64,000 nt of DNA. It comes from Lysobacterales bacterium (GTDB lineage Bacteria > Pseudomonadota > Gammaproteobacteria > Xanthomonadales > Rhodanobacteraceae). The first letter of the stretch is position 1; every line of letters starts with the position of its first letter. Positions 18,301-28,101 of this stretch are shown in pieces. Location: contig NSJK01000002.1 of NCBI GenBank assembly GCA_002632325.1, positions 62,001-126,000 on the forward strand, read 5' to 3'. A program made the translations under genes and the position numbers. Below the pieces are notes generated by a model that ran no database searches, was not told the DNA's origin, and saw only the letters and a program-made list of their open reading frames with translations.

Positions 18301-19557
18301 GTGGATATCAACAAGATCATTGGCCGCGTCCAGAACATCCTGCTGACACCGAAAACCGAATGGCCGGTCATCGCCAACGAACCGGCGACGGTGGCCGACC
18401 TGTACAAGAACTACATCGCGATCGTCGCCGCGATCCCCGTGATCGCCGGCTTCATCAAGGGCAGCCTGATCGGCTATGGCGGTTGGGGCTTCACGGCCCG
18501 CACACCGATCGGCAGCGGCATCGTCGCGGCCGTGATCGGCTACGCGCTCAGCCTCGGCGTGGTCTATCTGATTTCGCTGATCGTCGACGCGCTCGCGCCG
18601 AACTTCGGCGGCCAGAAGAATCCGGTGCAGGCGCTCAAGGTGACTGCCTATGCCTGGACCGCATCGTGGATTGCCGGCATAGGCGCACTCGTGCCCTGGC
18701 TCGGGTGGCTGATCACACTCGCCGGTTTTGCCTACGCGATCTATCTCATGTTCATCGGCTTGCCCGAAACGATGAAGTGTCCGCCCGAAAAGTCGGGCGG
18801 CTACACCGCGGTGAGCATCATCATCGGCATCGTGCTGAGCTGGATCGTCGCGATCGTCGTCGCCGGCATCGCCGGTACCGGCGCGATGATGAGCGGCGCG
18901 CTCAACCATTCAAGTTTCGGTGACAGCTCCGTCACCATCGACAAGGACAGCGCACTCGGCAAGCTCGATGCATGGAGCAAGAAAGTGGAGTCGGCCGGCA
19001 AGCAGATGGAAGCTGCGCAGAAGTCGGGCGATGCCGAGGCACAGGGCAAGGCGATGGGCGCGATGATGGGCGCCGCGCTCGGCGGCGGCGACGCGGTCGA
19101 GGCGCTCGCTCCCGACCAACTCAAGCCCTTCGTGCCCGAGACCCTCGGTGGCCTCAAGCGCTCAAGCTTTTCCGCCGAACGCAGCGGTGCAATGGGCTTG
19201 CAAGTCTCGACCGCCGAGGCGACTTACAGCGACGACGCTGGCAAGTCATTGCATCTGGAAGTCACCGACACCGGCTCGGCCAAGGGCCTGATGGGAATCG
19301 CCAGCTGGGCCGCGGTACAGAACGACCGCGAAACCGATCATGGCTACGAGAAGACCTACAAGCAGGACGGTCGCCTCGTCCACGAGGAGTGGAACAATCA
19401 GGACAAGCACGGCGAGTTCTCGATCGTGCTCGGCAACCGTTTCACGGTGAAGGTGTCGGGCAATGCCGACAGCATCGATCAGCTCAAGGCCGCGCTCGGC
19501 AGCCTCAACCTCGCCGGCCTCGAAGCGCTCAAGAGCAGCGGCGTCAAGAACGGTTGA
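18301..19557 (+). CDS. Yip1-family membrane protein
   Basis: A 418-aa protein with an N-terminal Yip1-type module: a short cytoplasmic start (DINKIIGRVQNILLTPKTEWPVI) and five hydrophobic segments up to about residue 205. The rest is a soluble region with a charged, coiled-coil-like stretch (SALGKLDAWSKKVESAGKQMEA) and a mixed C-terminal domain of unknown fold. The start is GTG, preceded by GGAGACACCC; the family's characteristic INK-G-x-NIL-P start falls immediately after it. Bacterial Yip1 proteins are uncharacterised. The gene is followed by a strong hairpin shared with convergent yceI. Confidence 0.8.
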   Translation: MDINKIIGRVQNILLTPKTEWPVIANEPATVADLYKNYIAIVAAIPVIAGFIKGSLIGYGGWGFTARTPIGSGIVAAVIGYALSLGVVYLISLIVDALAPNFGGQKNPVQALKVTAYAWTASWIAGIGALVPWLGWLITLAGFAYAIYLMFIGLPETMKCPPEKSGGYTAVSIIIGIVLSWIVAIVVAGIAGTGAMMSGALNHSSFGDSSVTIDKDSALGKLDAWSKKVESAGKQMEAAQKSGDAEAQGKAMGAMMGAALGGGDAVEALAPDQLKPFVPETLGGLKRSSFSAERSGAMGLQVSTAEATYSDDAGKSLHLEVTDTGSAKGLMGIASWAAVQNDRETDHGYEKTYKQDGRLVHEEWNNQDKHGEFSIVLGNRFTVKVSGNADSIDQLKAALGSLNLAGLEALKSSGVKNG

Positions 19558-19573
19558 TAGCGCTCACAGAGCA

Positions 19574-19602
19574 TGCAGGGCAGGCACACAGCCTGCCCTG
19601 CA
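19574..19602. terminator. Bidirectional hairpin terminator between Yip1 gene and YceI gene
   Basis: A perfect 12-bp stem (TGCAGGGCAGGC / GCCTGCCCTGCA) with a 5-base loop lies between convergent genes. There is no long T-tract on either side, so factor-independent efficiency is uncertain. Confidence 0.65.
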
Positions 19603-19623
19603 CGTCTCATCACTCGGGACGAA

Positions 19624-20208
19624 TCACTTTGGCGCTGCAGCCTTCACCGACGACTCGACGGTGATGCGCAAACGGATGTCGTCGCTGATGTTGGGGACGT
19701 AGGCACCGATGCCCCACTCCGAACGCTTGATCGTCGTGGTTGCATCGAAACCCGCGGACGGCTTCTTGCTCATCGGATGCGGGCCGACCTTGTTGATGGT
19801 GACGTCGAGCACAACCGGCTTGGTCACGCCGTGCAGGCTGAGGTCGCCGGTGACCTTGAGATGCTGCGCGTCAGCACCGGCCTCGACCTTGGTGCTCTTG
19901 AATGTGGCTTGCGGATACTTCTCGACATCGAAGAAATCGGCCTTCTTCAGATGATCGTCGAGAGCCGGCACGTTGGTGTTGATGCTGCCGACGTCGATGT
20001 TCACTTCGACCTTGGCCTTGGTTGGTGCGGCGGCATCGAAATCGAGCGTGCCACCGACCTTGCCGAACTGGCCGCTGGGATTGGAATAGCCGAAGTGGTT
20101 CCAGCTGAACACCACTTGGGTATGGCCGGGATCGAGCGTGTAGGTTTCGGCAAACGCAGGTGCGGCAGCGAGCGCGAGGGCGCTGACCAGTGCGAGGCGG
20201 CAGATCAT
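19624..20208 (-). CDS. YceI-family periplasmic lipid-binding protein
   Basis: A 194-residue exported protein with a 20-residue signal peptide ending AAPAFA. The mature part shows the YceI lipocalin-like barrel: TYTLDPGHTQVVFSWNHFGYSNPSG, DVGSINTNVPALDDHLKKADFFDVEKYPQATF, and LKVTGDLSLHGVTKPVVLDV. Family members bind isoprenoid chains or related amphiphiles in the periplasm. The ATG is preceded by AGGAGACGACCG. It is a single gene with its own terminator. Confidence 0.93.
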   Translation of the reverse strand: MICRLALVSALALAAAPAFAETYTLDPGHTQVVFSWNHFGYSNPSGQFGKVGGTLDFDAAAPTKAKVEVNIDVGSINTNVPALDDHLKKADFFDVEKYPQATFKSTKVEAGADAQHLKVTGDLSLHGVTKPVVLDVTINKVGPHPMSKKPSAGFDATTTIKRSEWGIGAYVPNISDDIRLRITVESSVKAAAPK

Positions 20209-20351
20209 CGGTCGTCTCCTTGGGGTGGTTGGGTCGAACGGGCTGCCAACAATGCGGCAGATGGCGGCCAAGCTCAAGCGGTCGGGGCCAGATGCAGTGT
20301 TGCCGTCAGGGAAACGATCGCAGATGACCGCCGCTGCATTACGCTCACCGC

Positions 20352-21323
20352 ATGAATCCCGAAGACCTTGCCGACTGCTGGGTGATCAGCGATGGCGCGG
20401 CTGGCAACGAACGTCAGGCGCTCGCCCTCGCCCACGCCCTCGAACTCAGGCCGCGCGTGATTCGCCTGCGCATCCGCGAACCGTGGAACAGTCTCGCGCC
20501 GCGACTGCTGGCCGGCGCCGGCTGGGCATTGCGCGACGAGCGCGGCCAGCGGCTCACGCCGCCGTGGCCCGCCCTCGCGATCGGCTGCGGGCGCCGCGCC
20601 GCATTGGCCACGCGGCTGCTGCGCCGCTGGAGCGCAGGCCACAGCTTCTGCGTGCAGATCCTCGACCCGCGCATCGACAGCGAGGAATTCGATCTCGTCA
20701 TCGCGCCCGTGCATGACGGAATCGACGGCCGCAAGGTGATCCGCAGCATCGGCGCCCTCAACGAGGTCGGCCCCGAATGGCTGGGGCGCGCGCGCCAACA
20801 GTTTGCGCAGCTGGCCGAACTGCCGGCGCCGCGTACCGCGGTGCTGATTGGTGCGAGCACACGCGCGCAGCGCCTCGATGCTGCATGGTTCGCGGCCCTG
20901 CTCGACTTGCTCGCGACGCAGCAGGCGCGCGATGGTGGCAGCTTCCTCGTGAGTGCCTCGCGGCGCACGCCGCCCGCGCTGGTGGCGCAACTGCGCGGGC
21001 GCTTCGCCGCCCTGCCCGGCTTGTTCTGGGGTGGTCCGCAGGACGGCGAAAATCCCTATGCCGGCCTCCTCGGTTGGGCCGATCGCATCGTCGTCACGCC
21101 CGACTCGGTCAACATGATCAGCGAGGCCTGTGCGACCGGCAAACCCGTCTACACCCACACGCCGCGCCCGCTGTCGGGCAAGCTCGCCCACTTCCACGCC
21201 GCACTCAAGGCCAGCGGGCACCTGCGCGAACTCGGTGACACCAGCGCGCGGCCGCTGCCCGCGCCACTCGATGAAACGCGCGAGATCGCCTCGCACGTGC
21301 GCGAGCGCTGGCTGGCGCACTGA
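20352..21323 (+). CDS. ELM1/GtrOC1-family protein (DUF1022-like)
   Basis: A 323-aa protein of the family named after plant mitochondrial fission factor ELM1, which in bacteria looks like a GT-B nucleotide-sugar fold. Seen: CWVISDGAAGNERQALALAHAL at the N-terminus, the ILDPRIDSEEFDLVIAPVHD segment, VLIGASTRAQRLD, and VTPDSVNMISEACATGKPVYTHTP, the last resembling a sugar-nucleotide binding E-x7-P block. Bacterial members are often near LPS genes, as here, but their reaction is not established. It converges on glnE with a 29-bp gap. Confidence 0.85.
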   Translation: MNPEDLADCWVISDGAAGNERQALALAHALELRPRVIRLRIREPWNSLAPRLLAGAGWALRDERGQRLTPPWPALAIGCGRRAALATRLLRRWSAGHSFCVQILDPRIDSEEFDLVIAPVHDGIDGRKVIRSIGALNEVGPEWLGRARQQFAQLAELPAPRTAVLIGASTRAQRLDAAWFAALLDLLATQQARDGGSFLVSASRRTPPALVAQLRGRFAALPGLFWGGPQDGENPYAGLLGWADRIVVTPDSVNMISEACATGKPVYTHTPRPLSGKLAHFHAALKASGHLRELGDTSARPLPAPLDETREIASHVRERWLAH

Positions 21324-21352
21324 CGATTGCGTTCCGATTCAGTGCTGCGCGC

Positions 21353-24217
21353 TCAGGCGCCGGCCATCTCATTCCGCGCGATGATCGCGTGGGCGGCGGC
21401 GCTGTGCGCCTCGGTGTCGGCATCCCGCGTGACCATGCGCGCGCGGCCATCGAGCGTGCAGCGGATCGCGCGATCGAGCAGGTACGCGTGGGCAGCACCG
21501 AGTGATTGCGCCTCATGGGCCGCAAGAATGTCGCACTCGGCAAGACGCGCGATCAGGCGCGCCGAGTTGCCGCTGCCGCGCAGCTTGGCCTTGGTCGCGG
21601 CATGGATCAGCACCAGGCCCTGCAGCAGAAACTCGATGTCGACCAGACCGCCGCTGCCCTGCTTGAGATCGAAGCGCGCCGCATCCGAGCGATCGCGCTC
21701 GCCGCGCCAGCGTGCGCGCATCTCGATCACGTCGGCACGCACGGCCGCCGCATCGCGCGGCAGGGCAAGCAATTCATCACGCAATTGCGCGAAGCGACGC
21801 GACAAGGCGACATCGCCCGCCACCGCGCGCGCGCGCACCAGCGCCTGCAACTCCCAGGTCCAGGCGCGCTCGCGCTGATAGGCCGCAAACGCCGCGAGAC
21901 TGAGCACGAGCATGCCCTTGCTGCCGTCAGGGCGCAGGCGCACATCGACTTCGTAGAGCCGCCCCGCGCGGGTCAGCACGCCCAGCAGATGCACCACCCG
22001 CTGGACCAGTCGCGCGTAGTAGCGCGAGGCATCGAGCGGGCGGGCGCCATCGGACTCGCCGGAGACGAGATCGGCATCGTAGAGGAAAACGAGATCGAGG
22101 TCGGAGCCGAATCCGAGTTCCTCGCCGCCGAAACTGCCGTAGGCAATGATGGCGAGCCCGCTGCCCTTGCCCGCAATCGCCGCGAAGCGACCATGACTGG
22201 CGATGAGATCACGCTCGGCAATGCGCAACACCGCACTGAGCACGACTTCGGCGACCGCGGTGAGCGCAGCGGCGGTGGCCACTGCATCGAGATGACCGGC
22301 GAGAAAGGCCAGGCCGATGCGAAACAGCGCCGACTGCCGCACTTCCTGAATCAGTTCGATCTCGGCCTCGGCATCGGCTTGCGCCAGTGCGTCGAGGCGA
22401 CGCGTGAGATCATCCTCGATCGCCGCGCGACTCGGCGGCGCCGGCTCGACCCGATCGTCGAACAGCTCATCGAGAAGCAGCGGATGCGCGATCACGCGCT
22501 CGGCCAGGAAGGCGCTGGCGGCGAATATCGCGCTCACGCGCTTGAGTGCGGCCGGTTGCTCGTCGAGCAGGGCCAGATACACCGAGCGGCGCGCCACTGC
22601 CTGCACCAGACGCAGCAAACGCACCAGACACGCCACCGGCTCGGCTTGCGCGGCCGCAGCGGCGAACAGGGCCGGCATCACCCGATCGAGGCGTTCGCGC
22701 GAGCGCGTGGACATGTTGCGAAACGTCACCCCGCCGAGCAAGGCCTCGAGTTCGTCGATGGCCGCTTGTGGCGCAGAAAATCCAGCCGCCAGCAAGGGCG
22801 CAGGATCGAGCGCCGCGCCGCCAGTCAGGCCGCGCCACCACTGCGCCCATCGCACCTGCGCGCGCTGCACGTCATCGCGTGCCTCCACGGCCATCAAGGC
22901 GGCGAATTCGTCGGCAACGGTGCGTCGTTGTCGCGTCAGTTCCGCATCGAGTGCCGCCACATCGGGGAAGCCGAGTGCGACCGCAACCCGCAAGCTTGCG
23001 GCCTCGTCGTCGGGCAGGGCATGGGTCTGCTGGTCGGCGAACATCTGGGCGCGGTTTTCGACCCGACGCAGGAACAGATAGGCCTCACGCAGCGCACGCG
23101 CACGCTCGAGCGGCAGGAAACCGCGCTGCTCGCAGGCAGCCAGCGCCGGCAGCAGGCCACGCACGCGCAGGGTCGGTTCGCGGCCGCCACGAATCAGCTG
23201 CACGAGCTGCACGATGAACTCGATCTCGCGTATGCCGCCGGGCCCGAGTTTGAGATTGCCGGCCAGATCCTTGCGCGCGACTTCGGCATCGATCAGGCCC
23301 TTCATCTCGCGCAGACCCGCGAACGCGCCGTAGTCGAGATAGCGCCGATAGACGAACGGGCGCAGCGATTCGAGCAGGCGTGCTCCGGCAATGCGATCGC
23401 CCGCGACCACGCGCGCCTTGATCCATGCATAGCGTTCCCAGTCGCGACCCTCGCGCTGGTAGTACTGCTCCATCGATGCGAACGACAGCGCCAGTCGGCC
23501 GGCGTTGCCGAACGGCCGCAGACGCAGATCGACACGGTAGACATAGCCATCGGCATCGTGGTCGGCAAGCAGGGCCACCATCGCCTGGGCGACACGCGCG
23601 AACCAGGCCGCGGCATCGAGCGGGCGGGCACCATCGCTCATGCCGTCCTCCTCGTAGGCGAGGATGAGATCGATGTCGGAGGAAAAATTGAGCTCGCCGC
23701 CGCCGAGCTTGCCCATGCCGATCACCACCAGCCGCTGCTCGGCGCCGGCCGCATTGCGCAGCACGCCATGCCGCTGCGCGACCTGCAACTGCGCTCCCCG
23801 AAGCGCCTGTTCGATGCAGGTGTCGGCCAGCAGCGAGGCGCCGGTCAAGGTGGTGGCGACGCTGTCATCGCCATTGACGTCGCGCCAGATCAGGCGCAGT
23901 GACTCGCGCAGGCGGAATCGCCGCAACAGTCTGCGCAATTCCTGTCCATCGCGCACTTCGGCAAACACGCCGGCGCGCGCATCGGCATGGCGCGGGTCGC
24001 TCATCAGGCGCAGGCCGTCGGGCCCGAGCAGCATCGGATCGCGCAGCAGGCTGTGCCAGGCAAACTCGCTCGCGAGCAACACCCGCTGCAGGCGCTCGTC
24101 GACGCCGGCGTCGTCGTGGAACGGCACGGCCGCCGCCCGGCACGCCGCTTCAAGACGTGACAGGCGCTCGGTGACGAACGCGACCAAGGGCCGCGGCCAG
24201 CGGGTGAGATCGGACAT
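21353..24217 (-). CDS. glnE: Bifunctional glutamine synthetase adenylyltransferase/adenylyl-removing enzyme
   Basis: GlnE (954 aa) adenylylates and deadenylylates glutamine synthetase in response to PII, adjusting nitrogen assimilation. Two nucleotidyltransferase domains are present: the N-terminal adenylyl-removase with GMGKLGGGELNFSSDIDLI (near residue 165) and the C-terminal adenylyltransferase with AYGSFGGEELGFGSDLDLVFLYD (near residue 690). Both keep the G-S/G and D-x-D catalytic signatures, and helical linker domains with YLRR-type motifs lie between. Full length for the family. It is a single gene, with the LTA-synthase-like gene divergent 99 bp upstream. Confidence 0.96.
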   Translation of the reverse strand: MSDLTRWPRPLVAFVTERLSRLEAACRAAAVPFHDDAGVDERLQRVLLASEFAWHSLLRDPMLLGPDGLRLMSDPRHADARAGVFAEVRDGQELRRLLRRFRLRESLRLIWRDVNGDDSVATTLTGASLLADTCIEQALRGAQLQVAQRHGVLRNAAGAEQRLVVIGMGKLGGGELNFSSDIDLILAYEEDGMSDGARPLDAAAWFARVAQAMVALLADHDADGYVYRVDLRLRPFGNAGRLALSFASMEQYYQREGRDWERYAWIKARVVAGDRIAGARLLESLRPFVYRRYLDYGAFAGLREMKGLIDAEVARKDLAGNLKLGPGGIREIEFIVQLVQLIRGGREPTLRVRGLLPALAACEQRGFLPLERARALREAYLFLRRVENRAQMFADQQTHALPDDEAASLRVAVALGFPDVAALDAELTRQRRTVADEFAALMAVEARDDVQRAQVRWAQWWRGLTGGAALDPAPLLAAGFSAPQAAIDELEALLGGVTFRNMSTRSRERLDRVMPALFAAAAAQAEPVACLVRLLRLVQAVARRSVYLALLDEQPAALKRVSAIFAASAFLAERVIAHPLLLDELFDDRVEPAPPSRAAIEDDLTRRLDALAQADAEAEIELIQEVRQSALFRIGLAFLAGHLDAVATAAALTAVAEVVLSAVLRIAERDLIASHGRFAAIAGKGSGLAIIAYGSFGGEELGFGSDLDLVFLYDADLVSGESDGARPLDASRYYARLVQRVVHLLGVLTRAGRLYEVDVRLRPDGSKGMLVLSLAAFAAYQRERAWTWELQALVRARAVAGDVALSRRFAQLRDELLALPRDAAAVRADVIEMRARWRGERDRSDAARFDLKQGSGGLVDIEFLLQGLVLIHAATKAKLRGSGNSARLIARLAECDILAAHEAQSLGAAHAYLLDRAIRCTLDGRARMVTRDADTEAHSAAAHAIIARNEMAGA

Positions 24218-24316
24218 GGCAGGATTGTCGCAGGCAGCGCGTCATGGCGACCAGCCAACGCCAGCCAAACGGGCTGACCCGGAGCAACGCGAAGTTAACG
24301 CGGCCCTGCCCTTGCC

Positions 24317-26149
24317 ATGGCAATGTCGCGCCCCGCCATGCCCACCCTCCTCGCACAATCCGCCCATGGCCGCTGGCGCCCGCACATCGAGCGCGAGCTC
24401 ACCGCGCTGTGCGCGTGTGTGCTGCTGCTGATCCTGAGCGTGGCCCAGCTCGACCCGGGTATCGATCTCGCCAATGCACAGGCGTCCGCGCCTGCCTTTC
24501 GCGTGCTCGCCCTCAATCTTCTGCCCGCGCTGACGATGTTCGCCCTGCTGCTCGCGCTCAGTCGCCGCCTGCTGCTCTCGGCCTGGTTGCTGCTGCTCGC
24601 CATCGTCGGACTCTACAGCGCCAACGCGGCCAAGCTCGGCGCGCTGCAGATGCCGCTGCTGCCAGCGGATCTGCGTTTTTTCATCGAGCCCGGGCCGGCG
24701 CTGCACCTGTTCTCGCACTACCTGCGCATCGATCTGCTGCATGGCCTGCTCGCATGTGCGGGCGCAGGCATCACGATCGTGCTGCTGCGTGAGCAACCCC
24801 TGCGCCTGCTGGGCCTGCGCCAACGCCTGCTCGTCGGCGGCGTTGCCCTCATGACGGGCGCCAGTCTGTACGCAGGCGCATCGCCTTGGCGCGAGCTCTA
24901 CCGCAGCGCCGAACGCGATTTCCAGCCATGGGCGCTCGACCAGACCGCGCTGAGCACCGGGCTGTTCGGCAGCCTCCTGCTCTACCACTGGGAAATCGGC
25001 AATCGCGGCATTCCCGAGGCCGATCGCGCGGCGGCGGTCGCCCTGTTGCAGGCGCATGCACCCGAGCTTCGTGCAGGTCTGGCGCTGTCAACGCCGCCGT
25101 CTGCGCTGCCCGACATCGTGGTGATCCAAAGCGAGTCGCTGTTCGACCCGGCCCGCATGCACGGCATTCTCAGCGAGCGCTGGCTGCCGCAGTATCACGC
25201 ACTGCGGCGGCGCGGACACAGCGGCGAGCTCACCGTACCGACCTTTGCCGGCGGCACCATCCGCACCGAATTCGAGGTACTCACCGGCGCACCGCTGACC
25301 AGTCTGGGCGGTATCCAGTATCCCTGGCTCGAACTTGATCAGGAGCACTATCCGGGCCTGACCAGCGTGCTTGAAGCCAATGGCTACGCGACCACGGCAC
25401 TGCATCCCAATGCCGCCGCGTTCTGGAACCGCGACACGGTGTTTCCCGCGCTGGGCTTCGAGCGCTTTCTCGATGCCAGCGCCTTCCCGAGTGATCGCAT
25501 CGTCGGCCTGTTCACCGCCGACGCGGCGCTCACCGAGCGCGTGCTCGCCGAACTCTCCGACGATGGCCCGCCGCAATTCCTGTTCGCGATCAGCATGGAA
25601 AACCACGGCCCCTTCGACTGGCGTCCCAACCTCGACTCGAAGCGACTGGCGGCGCTGCCGATGCCCGACGGCCTCGATGAAGGCTCACGGCACTGGCTGC
25701 GCAACTACCTCTATCTGCTCGATGACGCCGACACCGAGCTGGGACGTCTGGCCAAGGTGCTGGCCAAGCGCAAGCGTCACACCTTGCTGTTGTTCTATGG
25801 CGACCACCTGCCCGATCTCGGCCCGGTCTATGCCGAACTCGGCTTCGACGATGGTCGCGATGCCAAGGCGCAAAGCGTGCCGTGGCTGCTGCTCGACAAC
25901 CGCAATCGACAGGCTCGACGCAGCGACCTGCATGCCTTCATGTTGCCCGCGCGCCTGCTCGAAAGTGCGGGCATCCGCGATGGTGCGTGGTTCGACATCC
26001 TCACCACGCTCACGCACTCGCCCGAGTTCTCGCTCGATGATGCGCAGACGCGCGCCGGTCTCGACGCGTTGGCCCAGCTTCATCTGCACGGCGAGCTCAC
26101 TGCCGTGCTCGACGACACCTTCGGACTCGCGACGATCGAGCCACAATGA
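24317..26149 (+). CDS. LTA-synthase-like (sulfatase-fold) phosphoglycerol/phosphoethanolamine transferase
   Basis: A 610-residue membrane enzyme of the alkaline-phosphatase superfamily: about five N-terminal transmembrane helices (residues 1-180), then an extracytoplasmic sulfatase-fold domain (~255-530). The first metal ligand is in VVIQSESLFDPARM, the nucleophile Thr in AGGTIRTEFEVLTG, and later metal ligands in ISMENHGPFDWR and LLFYGDHLPDLG. Gram-negative relatives such as OpgB, EptA and other LtaS-like proteins transfer phosphoglycerol or phosphoethanolamine to periplasmic glucans or LPS. The substrate here is unknown; the surrounding LPS genes favour envelope glycan modification. Confidence 0.82.
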   Translation: MAMSRPAMPTLLAQSAHGRWRPHIERELTALCACVLLLILSVAQLDPGIDLANAQASAPAFRVLALNLLPALTMFALLLALSRRLLLSAWLLLLAIVGLYSANAAKLGALQMPLLPADLRFFIEPGPALHLFSHYLRIDLLHGLLACAGAGITIVLLREQPLRLLGLRQRLLVGGVALMTGASLYAGASPWRELYRSAERDFQPWALDQTALSTGLFGSLLLYHWEIGNRGIPEADRAAAVALLQAHAPELRAGLALSTPPSALPDIVVIQSESLFDPARMHGILSERWLPQYHALRRRGHSGELTVPTFAGGTIRTEFEVLTGAPLTSLGGIQYPWLELDQEHYPGLTSVLEANGYATTALHPNAAAFWNRDTVFPALGFERFLDASAFPSDRIVGLFTADAALTERVLAELSDDGPPQFLFAISMENHGPFDWRPNLDSKRLAALPMPDGLDEGSRHWLRNYLYLLDDADTELGRLAKVLAKRKRHTLLLFYGDHLPDLGPVYAELGFDDGRDAKAQSVPWLLLDNRNRQARRSDLHAFMLPARLLESAGIRDGAWFDILTTLTHSPEFSLDDAQTRAGLDALAQLHLHGELTAVLDDTFGLATIEPQ

Positions 26150-26159
26150 GCCCCCTGCT

Positions 26160-27968
26160 TCACGGACCCGACGAACCCGGCGCGGCGCGCACCAGACAGG
26201 TCGGGCACCATCCGTCGAAATTGTCGGAGAAGATCCAGTCTGGAATGAATTCATAAGCGCCCAGATCATGTGGACCAAAGTCATCCTGTATGTACGGAAT
26301 ATCGAACACGCGCAGCGCATGGTTGCGTGTGCTGTTGGCGACCTGTGGCGGTGCAAAATCAATTGCAGGCGAATACAGCGTCAGCTCGAAATTGCCGGAG
26401 GTCGGATCGGCGAACACGGGGTCGGCAACCACGAGATCGGCTGCCTGGAGACCGGCGAAGTCATTGCCGACGAGGTAGCGGAAACACTCCGCGTGGATTC
26501 CCAGCCAGGATTGGAGGATCGGGTGCCCTTCCTGCCAGATGATGCTGCGATAGACATGCGTGCCGCGGTAATCGCTGCTGATGTCGCATTCACCGCCCGC
26601 ACCGATCACGCCACGCCCTGCTCCGAGCACATTGCCGGACACCGTGCTCGCCGAGAGCACCAGGGAATTCTCCGAGCCTTCGATCGCCTCGAGCAAGACC
26701 GAGGATGCGGTATTGCGAACCAGCAAGGCACCATCGAAGGAGACCTGACCATTCGTGTTGACATGGCTGCTCAAGGTCTCGCCGCTGTTGTGCTCCAGGC
26801 GCGTACCGCGAAACGTGGCCCGCGCCATCTCGCCTGCCTCGGCATTGACGATGATCGCACTGCCTTTTTTCGGCGTGCTGCCCTCGATCGCCTGATTGTC
26901 ATGGATCCTGTTGCAGGCTTCGGGGTCAGCGCAGTTGACCGCGGCAGCCGGCGCGCCGCGCGTCGAGCCCTGCATCATGAAGTTGGTTTCGGCGTTGGAG
27001 TTTGCCCAGGCATGCAGGTAGACCGCGCCGCCCATGAGGCTCGCCGTGTTGTGGTCGATGTTGATGTCGAACGCACGCAGCTGCGCCCCGCCCAAGAGAG
27101 CGACAGCGCCGCCGAATGCTGCGCTGTTGCCGGCGATTCGTGTCGGCGTCAGTGGATCGATGGTGTAGATGTCGCCCTGGCTGCGCTCACCCAGCATGAC
27201 GAGGCCACCACCCGCACCGGCCACGGCGGTGTTGCCCAGCAGGATGGCACCGTTGATTCCGCTCGAACGCGCTTCGATGCGGCAGTCCACCGCATAGATT
27301 CCGCCACCAACGTCCGAGGCCGTATTGAGCGCCACATAGGACTGGTCAAACAACATCACCGTCGCGCCGTTGCAGTAGATGCCGGCGCCGCCCACGGCTG
27401 AATTGCTGTTCACGGCGGAGTTGCCGAACAACAGCAATTGCATGCCGTCGAGCCCATCCTGCGGGTCAGCATTCCTCACCGCGATGCCGCCACCGACGTA
27501 GGCCTGGTTTGCGCGCACCCAGGTGTCGGCGAGCATCAGGACGGCCCCATCACTGCCACTCACGTCGATCCCGCCGCCATAGCTGTTGCTGCCGCCATCG
27601 ACAAGATCGAGATTGCTCAGCGACACCGTGCGGGTGCCGAGGATTTTCAGCACCGGCAAGTTGCCATCACCATCGATCACCGTGCGCGCCCCGGTGGTCG
27701 GCGTTCCGCTCGAACAGGTGGCATAACCCCCGGCAAGGGTCAGACTGCCTTGCACCTGATCGATCAGGATGGCCTGCTGCACGTAGGTCTGTGACTGGCT
27801 GATGCGGATTTCATCGGCCTCGGCGCTCTGGCTGGCCGCGCCAACCGCCGCCTGGATCGTCGCGTGGGTGCAGCCGGAACCGCTGCCGACCCGGTAGATC
27901 GCCGCCTGTGCAGGCATGGCAGCAAGGAAGGACGTGAAGGTCAGTACGCGGAGCATGCCGTGCCACAT
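26160..27968 (-). CDS. Exported right-handed beta-helix protein with F-D C-terminal tail
   Basis: A 602-aa secreted protein. The signal peptide is at residues 1-23 (MWHGMLRVLTFTSFLAAMPAQA), followed by a CSLREA-like start (IYRVGSGSGCTHATIQAAV), then a long series of short Gly/Asn/Ala-rich strands with recurring GGGI and NxA...GGG repeats, the pattern of parallel beta-helix polymorphic outer-membrane-type proteins. Near the C-terminus DPVFADPTSGNFEL and DLGAYEF close the helix, followed by DWIFSDNFD, which resembles the terminal tail of three other exported proteins in this window, here extended by about 20 residues. I use the ATG preceded by AAAGGTGAC; a GTG three codons earlier is possible. 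Function is unknown, probably surface adhesion or glycan binding. Confidence 0.75.
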   Translation of the reverse strand: MWHGMLRVLTFTSFLAAMPAQAAIYRVGSGSGCTHATIQAAVGAASQSAEADEIRISQSQTYVQQAILIDQVQGSLTLAGGYATCSSGTPTTGARTVIDGDGNLPVLKILGTRTVSLSNLDLVDGGSNSYGGGIDVSGSDGAVLMLADTWVRANQAYVGGGIAVRNADPQDGLDGMQLLLFGNSAVNSNSAVGGAGIYCNGATVMLFDQSYVALNTASDVGGGIYAVDCRIEARSSGINGAILLGNTAVAGAGGGLVMLGERSQGDIYTIDPLTPTRIAGNSAAFGGAVALLGGAQLRAFDINIDHNTASLMGGAVYLHAWANSNAETNFMMQGSTRGAPAAAVNCADPEACNRIHDNQAIEGSTPKKGSAIIVNAEAGEMARATFRGTRLEHNSGETLSSHVNTNGQVSFDGALLVRNTASSVLLEAIEGSENSLVLSASTVSGNVLGAGRGVIGAGGECDISSDYRGTHVYRSIIWQEGHPILQSWLGIHAECFRYLVGNDFAGLQAADLVVADPVFADPTSGNFELTLYSPAIDFAPPQVANSTRNHALRVFDIPYIQDDFGPHDLGAYEFIPDWIFSDNFDGWCPTCLVRAAPGSSGP

Positions 27969-28101
27969 GGGTGTCACCTTTCAGAGTGGGTCCGATCACC
28001 TCGACGACGAAGTGTCACCAAAACCGACATGCCAAGGCGCCGACCTCCCGGCATGCCGCTGCCGCTGGCGATGCGCTAGAGTGACCATGGAGGACTTCGC
28101 C

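Noticed and set aside
21506..23902. 798-codon open frame antisense to glnE
   Set aside because: High GC keeps the opposite strand open. The peptide is rich in H, R, Q and E with no domain, while glnE on the other strand is unmistakable. The same applies to long antisense frames over dsbD (45235-47475), groL (40345-42339), the DUF1631 gene (5264-7243) and the nuclease gene (42529-44172).
25371..27401. 676-codon open frame crossing from the LTA-synthase-like gene into the beta-helix gene
   Set aside because: It is a shifted frame of the first gene and antisense to the second; composition is Arg/Ser-rich shadow translation.
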